A stretch of 59,746 bases of DNA from Chitinophagaceae bacterium (GCA_947469485.1 CANIPU010000018.1:1-59746), one strand, 5' to 3'. Counted from the first letter of the stretch, positions 44,243 through 54,088 are shown. Notes: generated by a model not told the origin, from the letters alone. Made by a program: numbers and translations.

Positions 44243-44707
44243 ATGAAGATTATTCTCATATCCTTTTCCCGTTCTGAAGAAAAATATATTGTTGAGGGCG
44301 TGGCCGAATTTGAAAAACGAATTAATAAGTATAATTCCTTCGAAACAAAAATTATTAAAGCAACTGCAGCGTCAAACTCATCAGAACAATTAAGAACTGA
44401 GGCTAAGTTACTGGAACAATATTTCACTTCCGATTCAATTGTAATTTTAATGGACGAGAAAGGGAAGCAATTCTCTTCAAAAAAATATTCTGATTTCATT
44501 CAATCAAAACTTAATTCCGGAAAAAAGAATCTCGTATTTGTAATTGGTGGTGCTTTCGGATTTTCTGATGAAATAAAAAAGAAAGCCAGCGATTTAATAT
44601 CACTTTCAACATTAACATTTCCTCATCAATTGGCAAAACTGATTTTTTGTGAACAATTATATCGTGCTTTTACAATTTTAAAGGGTGAAAAATATCATCA
44701 CGAATAA
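44243..44707 (+). CDS. rlmH: 23S rRNA (pseudouridine1915-N3)-methyltransferase RlmH
   Basis: SPOUT-fold methyltransferase acting on helix 69 of 23S rRNA in assembled ribosomes. The 154-aa protein has the knotted SAM site: LVFVIGGAFGFSDEIKKKA followed by LSLSTLTFPHQLAKLIFCEQ and LYRAFTILKGEKYHHE, the invariant C-terminal end of the family. It begins one base after the ribF stop. Confidence 0.95.
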   Translation: MKIILISFSRSEEKYIVEGVAEFEKRINKYNSFETKIIKATAASNSSEQLRTEAKLLEQYFTSDSIVILMDEKGKQFSSKKYSDFIQSKLNSGKKNLVFVIGGAFGFSDEIKKKASDLISLSTLTFPHQLAKLIFCEQLYRAFTILKGEKYHHE

Positions 44708-44784
44708 AGGAATTTCACATATTAATAGCCTAATAATTTTTCTATCATTTTCATAATGACCAAACACATTAGTAATTTGCACTC

Positions 44785-45399
44785 ATGATAGTTTACATTA
44801 TTATAATTTTCACTTCCTTATTTTCATTTCTTGCACTGCAGGATAGGAATCTAATGAACAGATTCATTATGTACCCACATGCTGTAAAGCACAATAAAGA
44901 ATGGTGGCGATTTATCTCATCAGGGTTTTTACATGCTGATTATATGCATCTGTTTTTTAACATGTTTGTACTTTATTCATTTGGCTTAGTATTGATTCAA
45001 TATTTTGAATATTTGTTTGAAGGATTAGCGATTTATTATTTCCTCGTTTTATACATCGGAGCCATAATCGTTTCAGATCTGTCTTCTTATATTAAATATC
45101 ACGAATCTCCTTCTTATCGCTCTCTCGGTGCCTCCGGAGCTGTAAGTGCAGTTCTCTTTGCTTTTATTCTAATTAATCCTATGTCGCAAGTATTGGTGTT
45201 TTTTATTCCAATGCCTGGTGTATTAATGGGAGTTATTTATTTAGGATACTCCTGGTACATGGCAAAACAAGGAGGTGATAGAATAAATCATGACGCCCAT
45301 TTTTATGGCGCTTTGTTTGGATTTTTATTTCCTGTGTTATTAAAACCTGAATTGTTTTTAGATTTTATTGATAAAGTAAAATTTTCGCTTTCAATATGA
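44785..45399 (+). CDS. Rhomboid family intramembrane serine protease
   Basis: A 204-aa protein with six predicted spans. The catalytic dyad is the serine of YRSLGASGAVSAVLFAF and the histidine of NHDAHFYGALFGF. The HADYMHLFFNMF motif, with His and Asn, is conserved at the oxyanion side. It cleaves transmembrane substrates within the bilayer; the substrate is unknown. Its stop overlaps the ltaE start (ATGATAA). Confidence 0.92.
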   Translation: MIVYIIIIFTSLFSFLALQDRNLMNRFIMYPHAVKHNKEWWRFISSGFLHADYMHLFFNMFVLYSFGLVLIQYFEYLFEGLAIYYFLVLYIGAIIVSDLSSYIKYHESPSYRSLGASGAVSAVLFAFILINPMSQVLVFFIPMPGVLMGVIYLGYSWYMAKQGGDRINHDAHFYGALFGFLFPVLLKPELFLDFIDKVKFSLSI

Positions 45400-46418
45400 T
45401 AATTGATTTGAGAAGTGATACGGTTACCAAACCTACTCCTGAAATGCTTCAGGTAATGATGAATGCTAAAGTAGGTGATGATGTTTTTGGTGAAGATCCA
45501 AGTATTAATGAGCTTGAAAGAATGACCGCTGAGCTGTTCGGTAAAGAAGCAGGCATATACTGCCCTACAGGAACAATGACTAATCAGATTGCGATAAAAA
45601 ATCACACTCAACCAATGGATGAAGTGATTGTAGAAAAGAGCAATCATGTATATTACTATGAATCGGGAGGAATTGCCTATCACTCATTATCTTCTGTAAG
45701 GCTTATTAATGGTGACAGGGGAAGAATTAAACCTTCAGATATAGAAGAAAATATAAATCCGGATAATATTCATCATCCTAAAACTAAATTGGTAGTAATT
45801 GAAAACACTGCTAATCGTGGCGGAGGATGTTATTATCTGTTAAACGAAATGAAGGCACTTAGTGATACCGCACATAAAAACAATTTAAAAATTCATTTAG
45901 ACGGAGCCCGGATATTCAATTGTCTGGTTGAAATAAATGTTGCACCAAATGAAATAGGTCCATTGTTCGATAGCGTAAGCGTTTGTTTGTCGAAAGGTTT
46001 AGGTTGCCCAGTTGGTTCTGTTTTATTAGGAAATAAAGACTTCATTTCAAGTGCAAGAAAATACCGCAAAGTTTTTGGTGGCGGAATGAGACAAGCTGGT
46101 TTTCTTGCTGCAGCTGGTATTTATGCCTTGAAAAATAATATTCAGCGATTAAAAGAAGATCATAAGAGAGCAAAATCAATATCGGAAATTCTTTTAAAAA
46201 CAGGATGGATTGAATCTTTGATGCCTGTTGACACGAATATTTTAATATTCAAATTAAAACCAGCATATAAAGCTGAAATATTGGTAGAGAAGTTAAAAGA
46301 TAATTCTGTTTTTTGTTTTGCAATCGGCGGCAATTCAATAAGAATGGTTACCCATCTTGATTTTTCAGATGAAATGTTAAACAAATTATCAGATGTCATA
46401 ACTAAAATAAATTGGTGA
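45396..46418 (+). CDS. ltaE: Low-specificity L-threonine aldolase
   Basis: PLP-dependent cleavage of threonine (or allo-threonine) to glycine and acetaldehyde. The 340-aa protein begins MIIDLRSDTVTKPTPEML, the family signature, has HLDGARIFNCLVE and the PLP lysine in SVCLSKGLGCPVGSVLLG, then KVFGGGMRQAGFLAAAG. It is coupled to the rhomboid gene by a four-base overlap. Confidence 0.94.
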   Translation: MIIDLRSDTVTKPTPEMLQVMMNAKVGDDVFGEDPSINELERMTAELFGKEAGIYCPTGTMTNQIAIKNHTQPMDEVIVEKSNHVYYYESGGIAYHSLSSVRLINGDRGRIKPSDIEENINPDNIHHPKTKLVVIENTANRGGGCYYLLNEMKALSDTAHKNNLKIHLDGARIFNCLVEINVAPNEIGPLFDSVSVCLSKGLGCPVGSVLLGNKDFISSARKYRKVFGGGMRQAGFLAAAGIYALKNNIQRLKEDHKRAKSISEILLKTGWIESLMPVDTNILIFKLKPAYKAEILVEKLKDNSVFCFAIGGNSIRMVTHLDFSDEMLNKLSDVITKINW

Positions 46419-46449
46419 ACTATTCGACTTCTAATTTGTATTTATATCC

Positions 46450-47643
46450 GTGAGCTGCATTTTATCATTTAATAAGCGGGCTATGTCCTTAAACTCTTCG
46501 GAAGACTATTTCCATATTTATAACCAGCAAGAATTTTATTTAATTGAAACAACCTGGAATTTAATTACCATAGATCATCCGTATTTAAATTCTTCAAATT
46601 TAAACGCAATAAAAAACAGCACCGGAAATGATATTAATTTTCATTACATCGTTTTCAATAACGAAAAAGGTGAAAATACCGGAGTTGCATATTTTCAACT
46701 ATTAAGTTTTGATCATCAACATTATAAAAGTTTTTTTAGGGTAAATTCTCTTATAAACTGGTTTGAAAAAAAACTCATCAATAATCGTTTTAATATCCTC
46801 GTTTGCGGAAGTTTATTTAGCATAGAAAGTTCAGGCTATTATTTTAAATCAGGCCTAACCTTAAAAACTGCTCATCAATTTTATTCAGCAACAAGAGCAT
46901 TAGCAAAAAGAATAAGGGCTTCATCTTTGTTAATTAAAGATGTTCCTGATTCAGATGTTGAATTTCTTAATTCGTTAGGATTAAATGCATATGAGGGAGA
47001 TAAAACCATGCAGTTAGCGATTCAAAATTCCTGGAATAATATTTCAGACTATGAAAATACCCTTAAGCATAAATATGCTCAACGGTTTCGATCTATAAAA
47101 AGAAAATTACAAGGGGTATTAATTAAGGAACTTAACGAAACAGATATTATTCTTAATGAAGCTAAGTTGTTTTCACTATTTGAAAGCTTAGTTGAAAAAC
47201 AAACAATCAGATTAGGGCGTGTAAATTCAAATTATTTTTCTGAATTAAAAAAAGCATATGGAGACAACTTAAAAATATTCGGTTTCTTTAAAAACAACAT
47301 ACTTATTGCATTTGTTATTCATCGTATACATATTGAAACAAAAGAGTATGAAATTCATTTTGTTGGTTTCGATGAAATTGAAAACAAAAATCATTCGCTC
47401 TATTTCAACATATTATTTCACAGCATTGAACAGGCAATTCTAAATAAATGCAATTCCCTAGAAATGGGCCGAACAGCAATTGAAGCAAAGTATATTATTG
47501 GTGCTCAACCAAGAAAGATCAATGGCTTCTTTTATTTTTACAATCCATTAGCCCGGTGGCTTTTTAATATTTTAAAAAATATATTTTTAAAAAATACGGA
47601 ATCAAAAGTAATTGAAAGACATCCGTTTAAAACGGATTTTTAG
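46450..47643 (+). CDS. FemAB-like/GNAT-type acyltransferase family protein
   Basis: A 397-aa cytoplasmic protein resembling the FemAB_like (peptidogalycan biosynthesis) group of the GNAT superfamily. It has two acyltransferase-like halves: FNILVCGSLFSIESSGYYF, LLIKDVPDSDVEFLNSLG, KIFGFFKNNILIAFVIHRIH, and the late motif CNSLEMGRTAIEAKYIIGAQ. Relatives attach amino acids or acyl groups to cell-wall or lipid substrates, but the substrate here is unknown. The start is ATG 46450 or 46483. Confidence 0.72.
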   Translation: MSCILSFNKRAMSLNSSEDYFHIYNQQEFYLIETTWNLITIDHPYLNSSNLNAIKNSTGNDINFHYIVFNNEKGENTGVAYFQLLSFDHQHYKSFFRVNSLINWFEKKLINNRFNILVCGSLFSIESSGYYFKSGLTLKTAHQFYSATRALAKRIRASSLLIKDVPDSDVEFLNSLGLNAYEGDKTMQLAIQNSWNNISDYENTLKHKYAQRFRSIKRKLQGVLIKELNETDIILNEAKLFSLFESLVEKQTIRLGRVNSNYFSELKKAYGDNLKIFGFFKNNILIAFVIHRIHIETKEYEIHFVGFDEIENKNHSLYFNILFHSIEQAILNKCNSLEMGRTAIEAKYIIGAQPRKINGFFYFYNPLARWLFNILKNIFLKNTESKVIERHPFKTDF

Positions 47644-47709
47644 CCTCTATTGACTTTCTGTCATGTTTCTCTCTATTCATTGCTTATTTTAGCGCTCCCA
47701 AAATTTTCA

Positions 47710-49140
47710 ATGGCAGAAATTTATCCCGGATTAGAAACAATAGATAAAACCCACGATGAAAGTCGTCAGGGCGAAGCTCTTTCAGACATAAAAGTTGATG
47801 CTAAAAAATCAAACGGCAAATTCCTATATGTTGAAAGTTATGGTTGCGCTATGAATTTTAGTGATAGTGAAATCATTGCTTCTATAATGGTTGACGAAGG
47901 TTTTTCTATTACAAAAAACCATAATGAAGCCGATGTTTTATTAATAAATACTTGCTCTATTCGTGAAAAGGCTGAGGATAAAATTCGCCTGAGAATCAGC
48001 GAATTAAAGTCGGTCAAGAAAAAAAAGCCTGAGGCATTAATTGGTATAATGGGTTGCATGGCTGAACGATTGAAAACTCAATTGTTGGAGGAAGAAAAAG
48101 TAGTAGATCTTGTGGTTGGTCCCGACGCTTATCGCGAATTACCTGGCTTAGTCAAAAGTGCGGAAGATGGAAATAAGGCCATAAATGTTTTGCTTAGTCG
48201 AGAGGAGACTTATGGCGATATTAATCCTGTGCGTTTAAACAGCAATGGAATTGTTGCTTTCATTTCAATAATGCGGGGTTGCGACAACATGTGTTCTTTC
48301 TGTGTTGTGCCTTTTACACGAGGTCGTGAACGCAGTAGAGATGCGCAAAGCATAGTTCGTGAGGCTCATGAATTATTTAATAGTGGTTATCGCGAAGTGA
48401 CTTTGCTCGGACAAAATGTTGATAGTTATAAATGGATAAACAATGAAACAACTGAAAAGGTAAGTTTTGCCAATCTTTTGGAAATGGTTGCCAATGTGAA
48501 CCCATTGTTGCGTATCAGATTCAGCACTTCCCATCCGAAAGACATTACTGATGAAGTGTTATTTACAATTAAAAAATACCATAACATTTGTAAGTACATA
48601 CATCTTCCGGTTCAATCAGGCAGCTCTCGTATTCTTGAATTAATGAACAGAACCTATAATCGTGAATGGTATAAAAGCAAAGTTGATTCAATCAGAAATA
48701 TTCTTCCCGATTGCACTATCAGTGCTGATATAATTTCCGGATTTTGTACTGAAACCGAAGAAGATCATCAGGAAACTTTAAGTATGATGGAATATGTACG
48801 ATATTCCATGGCCTATATGTTTACTTATAGTGAGAGACCTGGCACTCTTGCAGCGCGTACCTTAAAAGATGATGTACCCGAATTAATAAAAAGCCGACGC
48901 TTACAGGAGATTGTTGATTTACAACATGTACATCAGGCAGAAGATAATAAATCAGAACCAGGAAGGGTTTATGAGGTTTTGGTAGAAGGAATAAGCAAGC
49001 GATCGAAAGAGCACCTTTTTGGCAGAAACTCTCAAAATAAAGTTTTGATTTTTCCAAAGGGAAATTTAAAGCCAGGCGACTACACAAATGTCAAAGTAAT
49101 TAGTGCAACATCAGCAACCCTGATTGGCGAAGTTGTTTAA
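47710..49140 (+). CDS. miaB: tRNA-2-methylthio-N6-dimethylallyladenosine synthase
   Basis: Radical-SAM methylthiotransferase acting on A37 of tRNAs. The 476-aa protein starts at ATG 47710; an upstream TTG frame (47650) would add a false hydrophobic tail. In order: UPF0004 domain with [28 protein letters not shown] and GCMAERLK holding three cysteines, the radical-SAM cluster CDNMCSFC in [20 protein letters not shown], and a C-terminal TRAM domain ([20 protein letters not shown]). It is followed by a sigma54 activator gene, a common neighbour in this phylum. Confidence 0.95.
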   Translation: MAEIYPGLETIDKTHDESRQGEALSDIKVDAKKSNGKFLYVESYGCAMNFSDSEIIASIMVDEGFSITKNHNEADVLLINTCSIREKAEDKIRLRISELKSVKKKKPEALIGIMGCMAERLKTQLLEEEKVVDLVVGPDAYRELPGLVKSAEDGNKAINVLLSREETYGDINPVRLNSNGIVAFISIMRGCDNMCSFCVVPFTRGRERSRDAQSIVREAHELFNSGYREVTLLGQNVDSYKWINNETTEKVSFANLLEMVANVNPLLRIRFSTSHPKDITDEVLFTIKKYHNICKYIHLPVQSGSSRILELMNRTYNREWYKSKVDSIRNILPDCTISADIISGFCTETEEDHQETLSMMEYVRYSMAYMFTYSERPGTLAARTLKDDVPELIKSRRLQEIVDLQHVHQAEDNKSEPGRVYEVLVEGISKRSKEHLFGRNSQNKVLIFPKGNLKPGDYTNVKVISATSATLIGEVV

Positions 49141-49203
49141 ATCAGAATTGCATAGTTTTTTCGTTCCGAAATTTGATTTTCAATTAAAAATGAATTAAGA
49201 AAA

Positions 49204-50406
49204 GTGGAATTACAGTCTTTAAAAAACAGGTTTGGAATAATTGGTAATAGTCCAGCTTTGAATCATGCATTGCAAACTGCAATTCAAGTTGCACCAACTG
49301 ACTTAACTGTTTTAATAAATGGTGAAAGCGGTGTTGGAAAAGAAAGTTTTTCTCACATCATTCATCAATTAAGCAAACGAAAGCATAATCCGTTTATCGC
49401 AGTCAATTGCGGTGCAATTCCTGAGGGTACTATTGATTCGGAATTGTTTGGTCATGAGAAAGGATCCTTCACAGGTGCTCATGAGGCTCGAAAAGGTTAT
49501 TTTGAAACAGTAAACAGCGGAACTATTTTTTTAGATGAAGTAGGTGAATTACCTATTGGAACCCAGGCTAGGCTTCTGCGTGTACTTGAATCACAGGAAT
49601 ATATAAGAGTTGGTTCGTCAAAAGTTTTAAAAACTGATGTACGAGTTGTTGCTGCAACAAATATTAATCTGTTAGATAAAATTTCTGCCGGTCGATTTCG
49701 TGAGGACCTCTATTATCGGTTAAATACTGTTCCTATTCTTGTTCCGCCATTAAGAGAAAGGAAGGAAGATATTGTTACTTTATTTCGGAGGTTTTGCATT
49801 GATTTTTCTGAAAAATATCATTCTGAACCAATTCAATTAGATGATAATGCGAAACAATTATTAACTAATTATTCTTTCCCAGGGAATATTCGTGAATTAA
49901 AAAATATTGCTGAGCAGGTTTCAGTTCTTTCTAAAACTAAAATTGTTACTGCAGAAGAATTCAGGCAGTTTATTCCTGATACACGCCAAAATAATTTGCC
50001 TGTTCCAATGGCTCGTGCAGATAATCAAAGTTTTATGTCAGAAAGAGAGATTTTATATAAGATGCTTTTTGATATGAAAGGCGATTTAAATGAATTAAAG
50101 AAAATAGTTTATACAGCTGTTCCTGGTAATGGAGACTCAATGAAAGGAGTTTCTGATTTTCAAATTCAGCAAGGGTTCCCTCCTATGCAAACGCACGAAA
50201 TGGCAAAGCCTATGGTGCTTGATTCAAACAACAATGTTAGAGAAATTGTGGTTGAAGAATCTTTATCTCTGCAAGACAAGGAGAAGGAAATGATAATTAA
50301 AGCATTAAAAAAACACCGTAGCAGAAGAAAAGATGCTGCGAAAGATTTAGGGATTTCTGAAAGAACACTTTACCGGAAAATCAAAGAATACAATATTGCA
50401 GATTAG
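49204..50406 (+). CDS. Sigma-54-dependent transcriptional activator without receiver domain
   Basis: A 400-aa regulator starting at GTG 49204. The AAA+ domain has Walker A GESGVGKES at 40-48, the sigma54-contacting loop GSFTGA at 87-92, and Walker B TIFLDEVGE near 105. A linker of about 90 residues follows, and the C-terminal Fis-type helix-turn-helix is RRKDAAKDLGISERTLYRKI. There is no N-terminal response-regulator domain, so how activity is controlled is unclear. It lies between miaB and lptE, the standard order in Bacteroidota, and may control envelope genes (inference). Confidence 0.9.
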   Translation: MELQSLKNRFGIIGNSPALNHALQTAIQVAPTDLTVLINGESGVGKESFSHIIHQLSKRKHNPFIAVNCGAIPEGTIDSELFGHEKGSFTGAHEARKGYFETVNSGTIFLDEVGELPIGTQARLLRVLESQEYIRVGSSKVLKTDVRVVAATNINLLDKISAGRFREDLYYRLNTVPILVPPLRERKEDIVTLFRRFCIDFSEKYHSEPIQLDDNAKQLLTNYSFPGNIRELKNIAEQVSVLSKTKIVTAEEFRQFIPDTRQNNLPVPMARADNQSFMSEREILYKMLFDMKGDLNELKKIVYTAVPGNGDSMKGVSDFQIQQGFPPMQTHEMAKPMVLDSNNNVREIVVEESLSLQDKEKEMIIKALKKHRSRRKDAAKDLGISERTLYRKIKEYNIAD

Positions 50407-50424
50407 TTTAAAAGGGATATAAAA

Positions 50425-50931
50425 TTGAAAAACAACTCGTATTTTATTTACTGCATTCTCTTATTTGCCATTAGTCTGCAGGTTTCTTGCGGCATTTATT
50501 CGTTTACGGGGGTAAACACTACTGTTAAAACAGCAACAGTGCATTTGATATCTAATCAGGCTTCAGTTGTAAACCCAGGATTGAGCGGTGTTCTTACAGA
50601 GAAATTAAAAAATAAAATTATCACTAACAGTCCAATCGCGGTGGTTGAACAAAATGGAGAAATGGAATTTTCAGGAACCATTACTTCTTATCAAACTAGC
50701 CCGGTTGCAGCCTCAGCAAATGAAACTGCTGCTTTGAATCGATTAAGTGTTATTATTAATATTGAGTGTTCTAACAAGAATGATGAAAAACAATCATGGA
50801 CACAAAATTTTTCGAGATATGCTGACTTTAATAGTTCACAAGATTTAAGTAGTGTTGAGGCTCAGTTAATTGAAGAAATTACAGATCAATTAGTAGATGA
50901 TATTTTTAATAAAGCATTGGTAAATTGGTAG
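50425..50931 (+). CDS. lptE: LPS-assembly lipoprotein LptE-like
   Basis: Plugs the LptD channel that places lipopolysaccharide in the outer membrane. The 168-aa protein starts at TTG 50425. The signal peptide ends in a lipobox, LQVSC, cysteine 22. The mature domain begins YSFTGVNTTVKTATVHLIS and has the LptE pattern NPGLSGVLTEKLKNKI, then GEMEFSGTITSYQTSPVA. It sits between the sigma54 activator and secG, as in other Bacteroidota, which supports the assignment. Confidence 0.85.
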   Translation: MKNNSYFIYCILLFAISLQVSCGIYSFTGVNTTVKTATVHLISNQASVVNPGLSGVLTEKLKNKIITNSPIAVVEQNGEMEFSGTITSYQTSPVAASANETAALNRLSVIINIECSNKNDEKQSWTQNFSRYADFNSSQDLSSVEAQLIEEITDQLVDDIFNKALVNW

Positions 50932-50932
50932 C

Positions 50933-52306
50933 GTGAAAAAAAAGGACTTTTATAATATAATTGAAAAATCATCATCAGTTTCTGAACTTTCAAAAGAGAA
51001 TCTGAATGAAATTACTAATCAGTTTCCCTGGTTTGCTTCAGCTCATTTACTAAAAGCTAAACAAGCATTATTGCAAAATCATTCGGAATTTGAGAACATT
51101 CTTTCTACTTCAGCGGTTTATTCAAATAATCGGGTTGCTTTGTTTGAATTGATTTATCCATCGTCACATAATAAATCTATTAAACCTGATAATGAATTCC
51201 CTGAATTAAAATCAAAAAACAATGTTGAATTGAATGCAACATCAGCGCCTGTTGAAGTAATAGAAAATAATAATTCAAAAACTGAAGAGCTGTTAGATAT
51301 TATAATAGAAAAAGAAAAAACTGCCGGCGAAAAACAAACTGCCGAAGTCTTTGAAGAAATGATAATTGCTTCTGAAATTGAATCGAATTTCCAAATCTCA
51401 GATTCAGAAAACGATGAATTAATAGTTGCTGGAGGTGACCATGAAGAAGTTGGTATGCTTGCTGTTGAAAATGCAGCCCGAAATAATAGTGAAGAGCATT
51501 TAATTGAGGAAATTGAAGCAGTGAGTCAGTCAGGAAATATGGTTGAATTTGTTAAAGTAGAAATAGATGAAGATGCTGATGAGCCGGAAATAGATAAAAA
51601 CGATGTGGAATTAGCTTCAACAATATTTTTAGATGAAGAAATTGAAGCCAGTGAAAAGGAAGAAGAAGTAAAAGATGCAGAAGTTGAGTTGCTTTCTCTT
51701 TCAGAATTTTCACATAAGAATGAAGAAATTGAAAGTGATGAGGAAGGAAGCGCAGAAGAGAATATAGATTCTGAATTAGAATCATTAAAAGTTTTAGAAG
51801 CACAAAACGCAACTGAAATTTTGATTGAAGAGGATATTGCCGTTTCAGATTCATTGGAGAATAATGATGAGCATTCATTTCTTGATTGGCTGAAAAAATA
51901 TAAAGACAATAAGAAACCTGAAGAAGTAATAGCTGTTCCTGAAATAGAAAATCAAGCTATTTCAGAAGCATTTTCAGCTCAAAAAGAAGCCGAAGAAGAG
52001 GCTTTAATAGATTTTACTCCTGATTTGTTAAGTACAAATAACGAAGAAGATTTAAGAGTAATCGACAACTTTGTTCACTCTATTAAAGAAAAAAAGGCAG
52101 AACTTAAAACTTCTTCCGTTATTGACAGAGCGGAACGAAGTCTAGAGAATTCTAATGAGATTGTTACAGAAACTTTAGCTAAAATATTAACTGCTCAGAA
52201 TAAGTATCAAAGTGCAATTTCGATGTATGAAAAGTTGAGTTTGAAATTACCAGACAAATCACATTACTTTGCAGCCCTAATAAATGAACTGAAAAACAAA
52301 TTGTAA
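50933..52306 (+). CDS. Very acidic unknown protein between lptE and secG
   Basis: A 457-aa protein starting at GTG 50933, one base after the lptE stop. Residues 1-70 are a small helical domain (NIIEKSSSVSELSKENLNE, then QFPWFASAHLLKAKQALLQN). Residues about 75-395 are low-complexity, strongly acidic and probably disordered, with many Glu/Ser runs. The C-terminal end resembles a single TPR-type helix pair (LAKILTAQNKYQSAISMYEK). It has no signal peptide. Similar acidic proteins occupy this position in related genomes; no function is known to me. Confidence 0.78.
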   Translation: MKKKDFYNIIEKSSSVSELSKENLNEITNQFPWFASAHLLKAKQALLQNHSEFENILSTSAVYSNNRVALFELIYPSSHNKSIKPDNEFPELKSKNNVELNATSAPVEVIENNNSKTEELLDIIIEKEKTAGEKQTAEVFEEMIIASEIESNFQISDSENDELIVAGGDHEEVGMLAVENAARNNSEEHLIEEIEAVSQSGNMVEFVKVEIDEDADEPEIDKNDVELASTIFLDEEIEASEKEEEVKDAEVELLSLSEFSHKNEEIESDEEGSAEENIDSELESLKVLEAQNATEILIEEDIAVSDSLENNDEHSFLDWLKKYKDNKKPEEVIAVPEIENQAISEAFSAQKEAEEEALIDFTPDLLSTNNEEDLRVIDNFVHSIKEKKAELKTSSVIDRAERSLENSNEIVTETLAKILTAQNKYQSAISMYEKLSLKLPDKSHYFAALINELKNKL

Positions 52307-52308
52307 TC

Positions 52309-52668
52309 ATGTTAGAAGCTATTGTCATCATCATCATCATTGCCTGTGTTCTGTTAATTTTAACAGTACTAATACAAAATCCAAAAGGAGGAGGATTAAG
52401 CCAATCATTTGGTGGGTTCTCTAATCAAATGATGGGAGTTAAACGAACAACCGACTTTTTAGAAAAAACAACCTGGTCTTTAATTGGCGGAATAGCAGTT
52501 TTGAGCCTTGTGACAATATTCTTTATTAATCGTAGTTCTACTACTGCAACTAGTGAAAATCCTCTAAAAGGATTGGCCCCTACTTCTACTCCTTTAAATC
52601 AACAGCAACAACCGGCAGCTAATCAAAATGCAGCTCCATTACCAGCTGGTGATTCTACAGCTAAGTAG
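52309..52668 (+). CDS. secG: Preprotein translocase subunit SecG
   Basis: Small subunit of the SecYEG channel. The 119-aa protein has two membrane spans (about 3-22 and 58-78) separated by the conserved loop VLIQNPKGGGLSQSFGG. A polar tail rich in Gln, Pro and Ala follows, as in Bacteroidota SecG. It starts two bases after the acidic-protein stop and closes the operon, converging on a reverse-strand gene. Confidence 0.92.
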   Translation: MLEAIVIIIIIACVLLILTVLIQNPKGGGLSQSFGGFSNQMMGVKRTTDFLEKTTWSLIGGIAVLSLVTIFFINRSSTTATSENPLKGLAPTSTPLNQQQQPAANQNAAPLPAGDSTAK

Positions 52669-52671
52669 TTC

Positions 52672-53397
52672 TTATTTTTTTATATTGTATAAGTAACGGA
52701 CAAGAGTTCGTTTAGCAACGGGCAGAAATGTTTCCAGTAAAGGGAATTTTTTATGGCTTTCAATAACAAATGTTCCCGGGGTAAACATTTTTTTTTCTGC
52801 TTTTATAATTGTTGACTTCATGTTCTCATATGTATTTATTATATTTCTTGAATAAGTACATATATACTCGGCTTTTATGCCTCTATACTGTTCATTGCTG
52901 TTTTCAAAAAGAGTAGTATGATATTCATATACTTTAGTCTGGCGGCTTCCTGTTCTCGCTAAAAATAAATACCCAAATTCGGTATTTACCGGAACAATGC
53001 CTACAGGAAAAATCTGCAAGTCATTTTCTACTGCAGCATACAATTCCCTCCCATCTTTTAGTGTTGTTTGCAATTGAGGAAGAGCAAAATCCAATATGGT
53101 TTCCAATTCCTCAATACATTTGTTTTCTACTATTAGTTTTTCATATTTCAACTTAAAATTTTCAAAATCTATTTTTGATATTACTTTAGGAAAGGCTTGA
53201 GCAACAATTTCCTTATTTTCCTTTAATTGCTGTAAATTCTGGTAATGAGAAATAATATCTGCTAATGTTGGATACAATTTTTTTTCATCAAACTGCTTAC
53301 TAACCTCTTGTAAATAGTCAAGCAACAAATATTTTTTGTATTCAAAATCAATCCAACCTTCTGTTATCCAATTAGGGCTGAGATTTTTCATAACCAT
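52672..53397 (-). CDS. Unknown cytoplasmic protein
   Basis: A 241-aa protein without signal peptide or membrane segment. The N-terminal half is helical (YLLLDYLQEVSKQFDEKKLY, then HYQNLQQLKENKEIVAQAFP) and the C-terminal half looks beta-rich (DLQIFPVGIVPVNTEFGYLF, then LARTGSRQTKVYEYHTTLF). I do not recognise a family; it resembles conserved hypothetical proteins limited to Bacteroidota. It stands alone, converging on secG four bases away. Two possible ATG starts lie six bases apart. Confidence 0.72.
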   Translation of the reverse strand: MVMKNLSPNWITEGWIDFEYKKYLLLDYLQEVSKQFDEKKLYPTLADIISHYQNLQQLKENKEIVAQAFPKVISKIDFENFKLKYEKLIVENKCIEELETILDFALPQLQTTLKDGRELYAAVENDLQIFPVGIVPVNTEFGYLFLARTGSRQTKVYEYHTTLFENSNEQYRGIKAEYICTYSRNIINTYENMKSTIIKAEKKMFTPGTFVIESHKKFPLLETFLPVAKRTLVRYLYNIKK

Positions 53398-53552
53398 TAG
53401 TTTTAATGTTTATACGCTAAGAAACCTTATTAAGGTTTCATTCTAAACACTTGAAATACAGGATACCTGTCCGAATTTCTTCAGTAATTTTTTATTTTAT
53501 TAAATAACAGGAATTGACAGTTGTTCGATTTGTGCTAAGCCAAATTACCTTT

Positions 53553-53864
53553 TTAAATGTATTTTTCTTTGAACACCATATCAGTCGGAGATTGAATTCC
53601 CGCCAAAGGAACTTGATTTTCATGTGTGTGAATCGGAATCAATTTGCCCAAATCGCTAAAATCATTGGCAGGCGAATTTACAGGATAGATGGTCCAGCCA
53701 TAGATGGAATCAATACTATTGAAATCCTTCTTGCGAATCCATCGCCCTTGCATGTCTATTCGAAACAGCTCAGAATCCTGACCAAGTATAGGAGAAGCTT
53801 TCTCCCAAACTTTACGGATTAATTGTCCATTTACTTCCATAGCCCGAGTAAGGTAATTAAACAT
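53553..53864 (-). CDS. Small unknown protein, possibly a degenerate HNH-like fold
   Basis: A 103-aa protein: VWEKASPILGQDSELFRIDM, then GRWIRKKDFN and SIYGWTIYPVN. The spacing resembles Bacteroidota HNH-endonuclease-like proteins, where the equivalent of YGWTIYPV reads YGWEIDHI. The catalytic Asp-His is missing here, so at best this would be an inactive relative, and the resemblance is from memory. There is no signal peptide, and no partner genes are evident. The frame is real-looking but short. Confidence 0.6.
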   Translation of the reverse strand: MFNYLTRAMEVNGQLIRKVWEKASPILGQDSELFRIDMQGRWIRKKDFNSIDSIYGWTIYPVNSPANDFSDLGKLIPIHTHENQVPLAGIQSPTDMVFKEKYI

Positions 53865-54080
53865 TTTATAAATTTTAAAATTGTTTATTAAACATGTTGA
53901 TTTCGCGAATTTCCAATTATTAAAATATTTTCATTAGAATAAAAAATGTATAAGGCTTTAACGATTAATGCGAAGAATTTATTATAACATGAATTGTCAT
54001 TTTTCTTTGACAATAGGCACCGATGAAATTTCAGTTTATAAGTGCGTGCAACAATACCAATGGTGTTTCGTTTTAAAACA

Positions 54081-54088
54081 TAAGTTTG
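54081..54088 (+). promoter_or_regulatory. Possible -7 box (TAAGTTTG) immediately before the mini-lipoprotein gene
   Basis: Exact TAnnTTTG match followed by CC, only six bases before the ATG at 54095. If used, the transcript would begin at or next to the start codon (leaderless). A hairpin ATTGTCA/TGACAAT lies upstream at 53993-54014. Confidence 0.4.

Noticed and set aside
41839-46418. An unusual operon mixing lipid, tRNA, flavin and protease genes as a new system
   Set aside because: The genes are ordinary housekeeping functions; tight packing of this kind is common in Bacteroidota and does not itself show a joint role.
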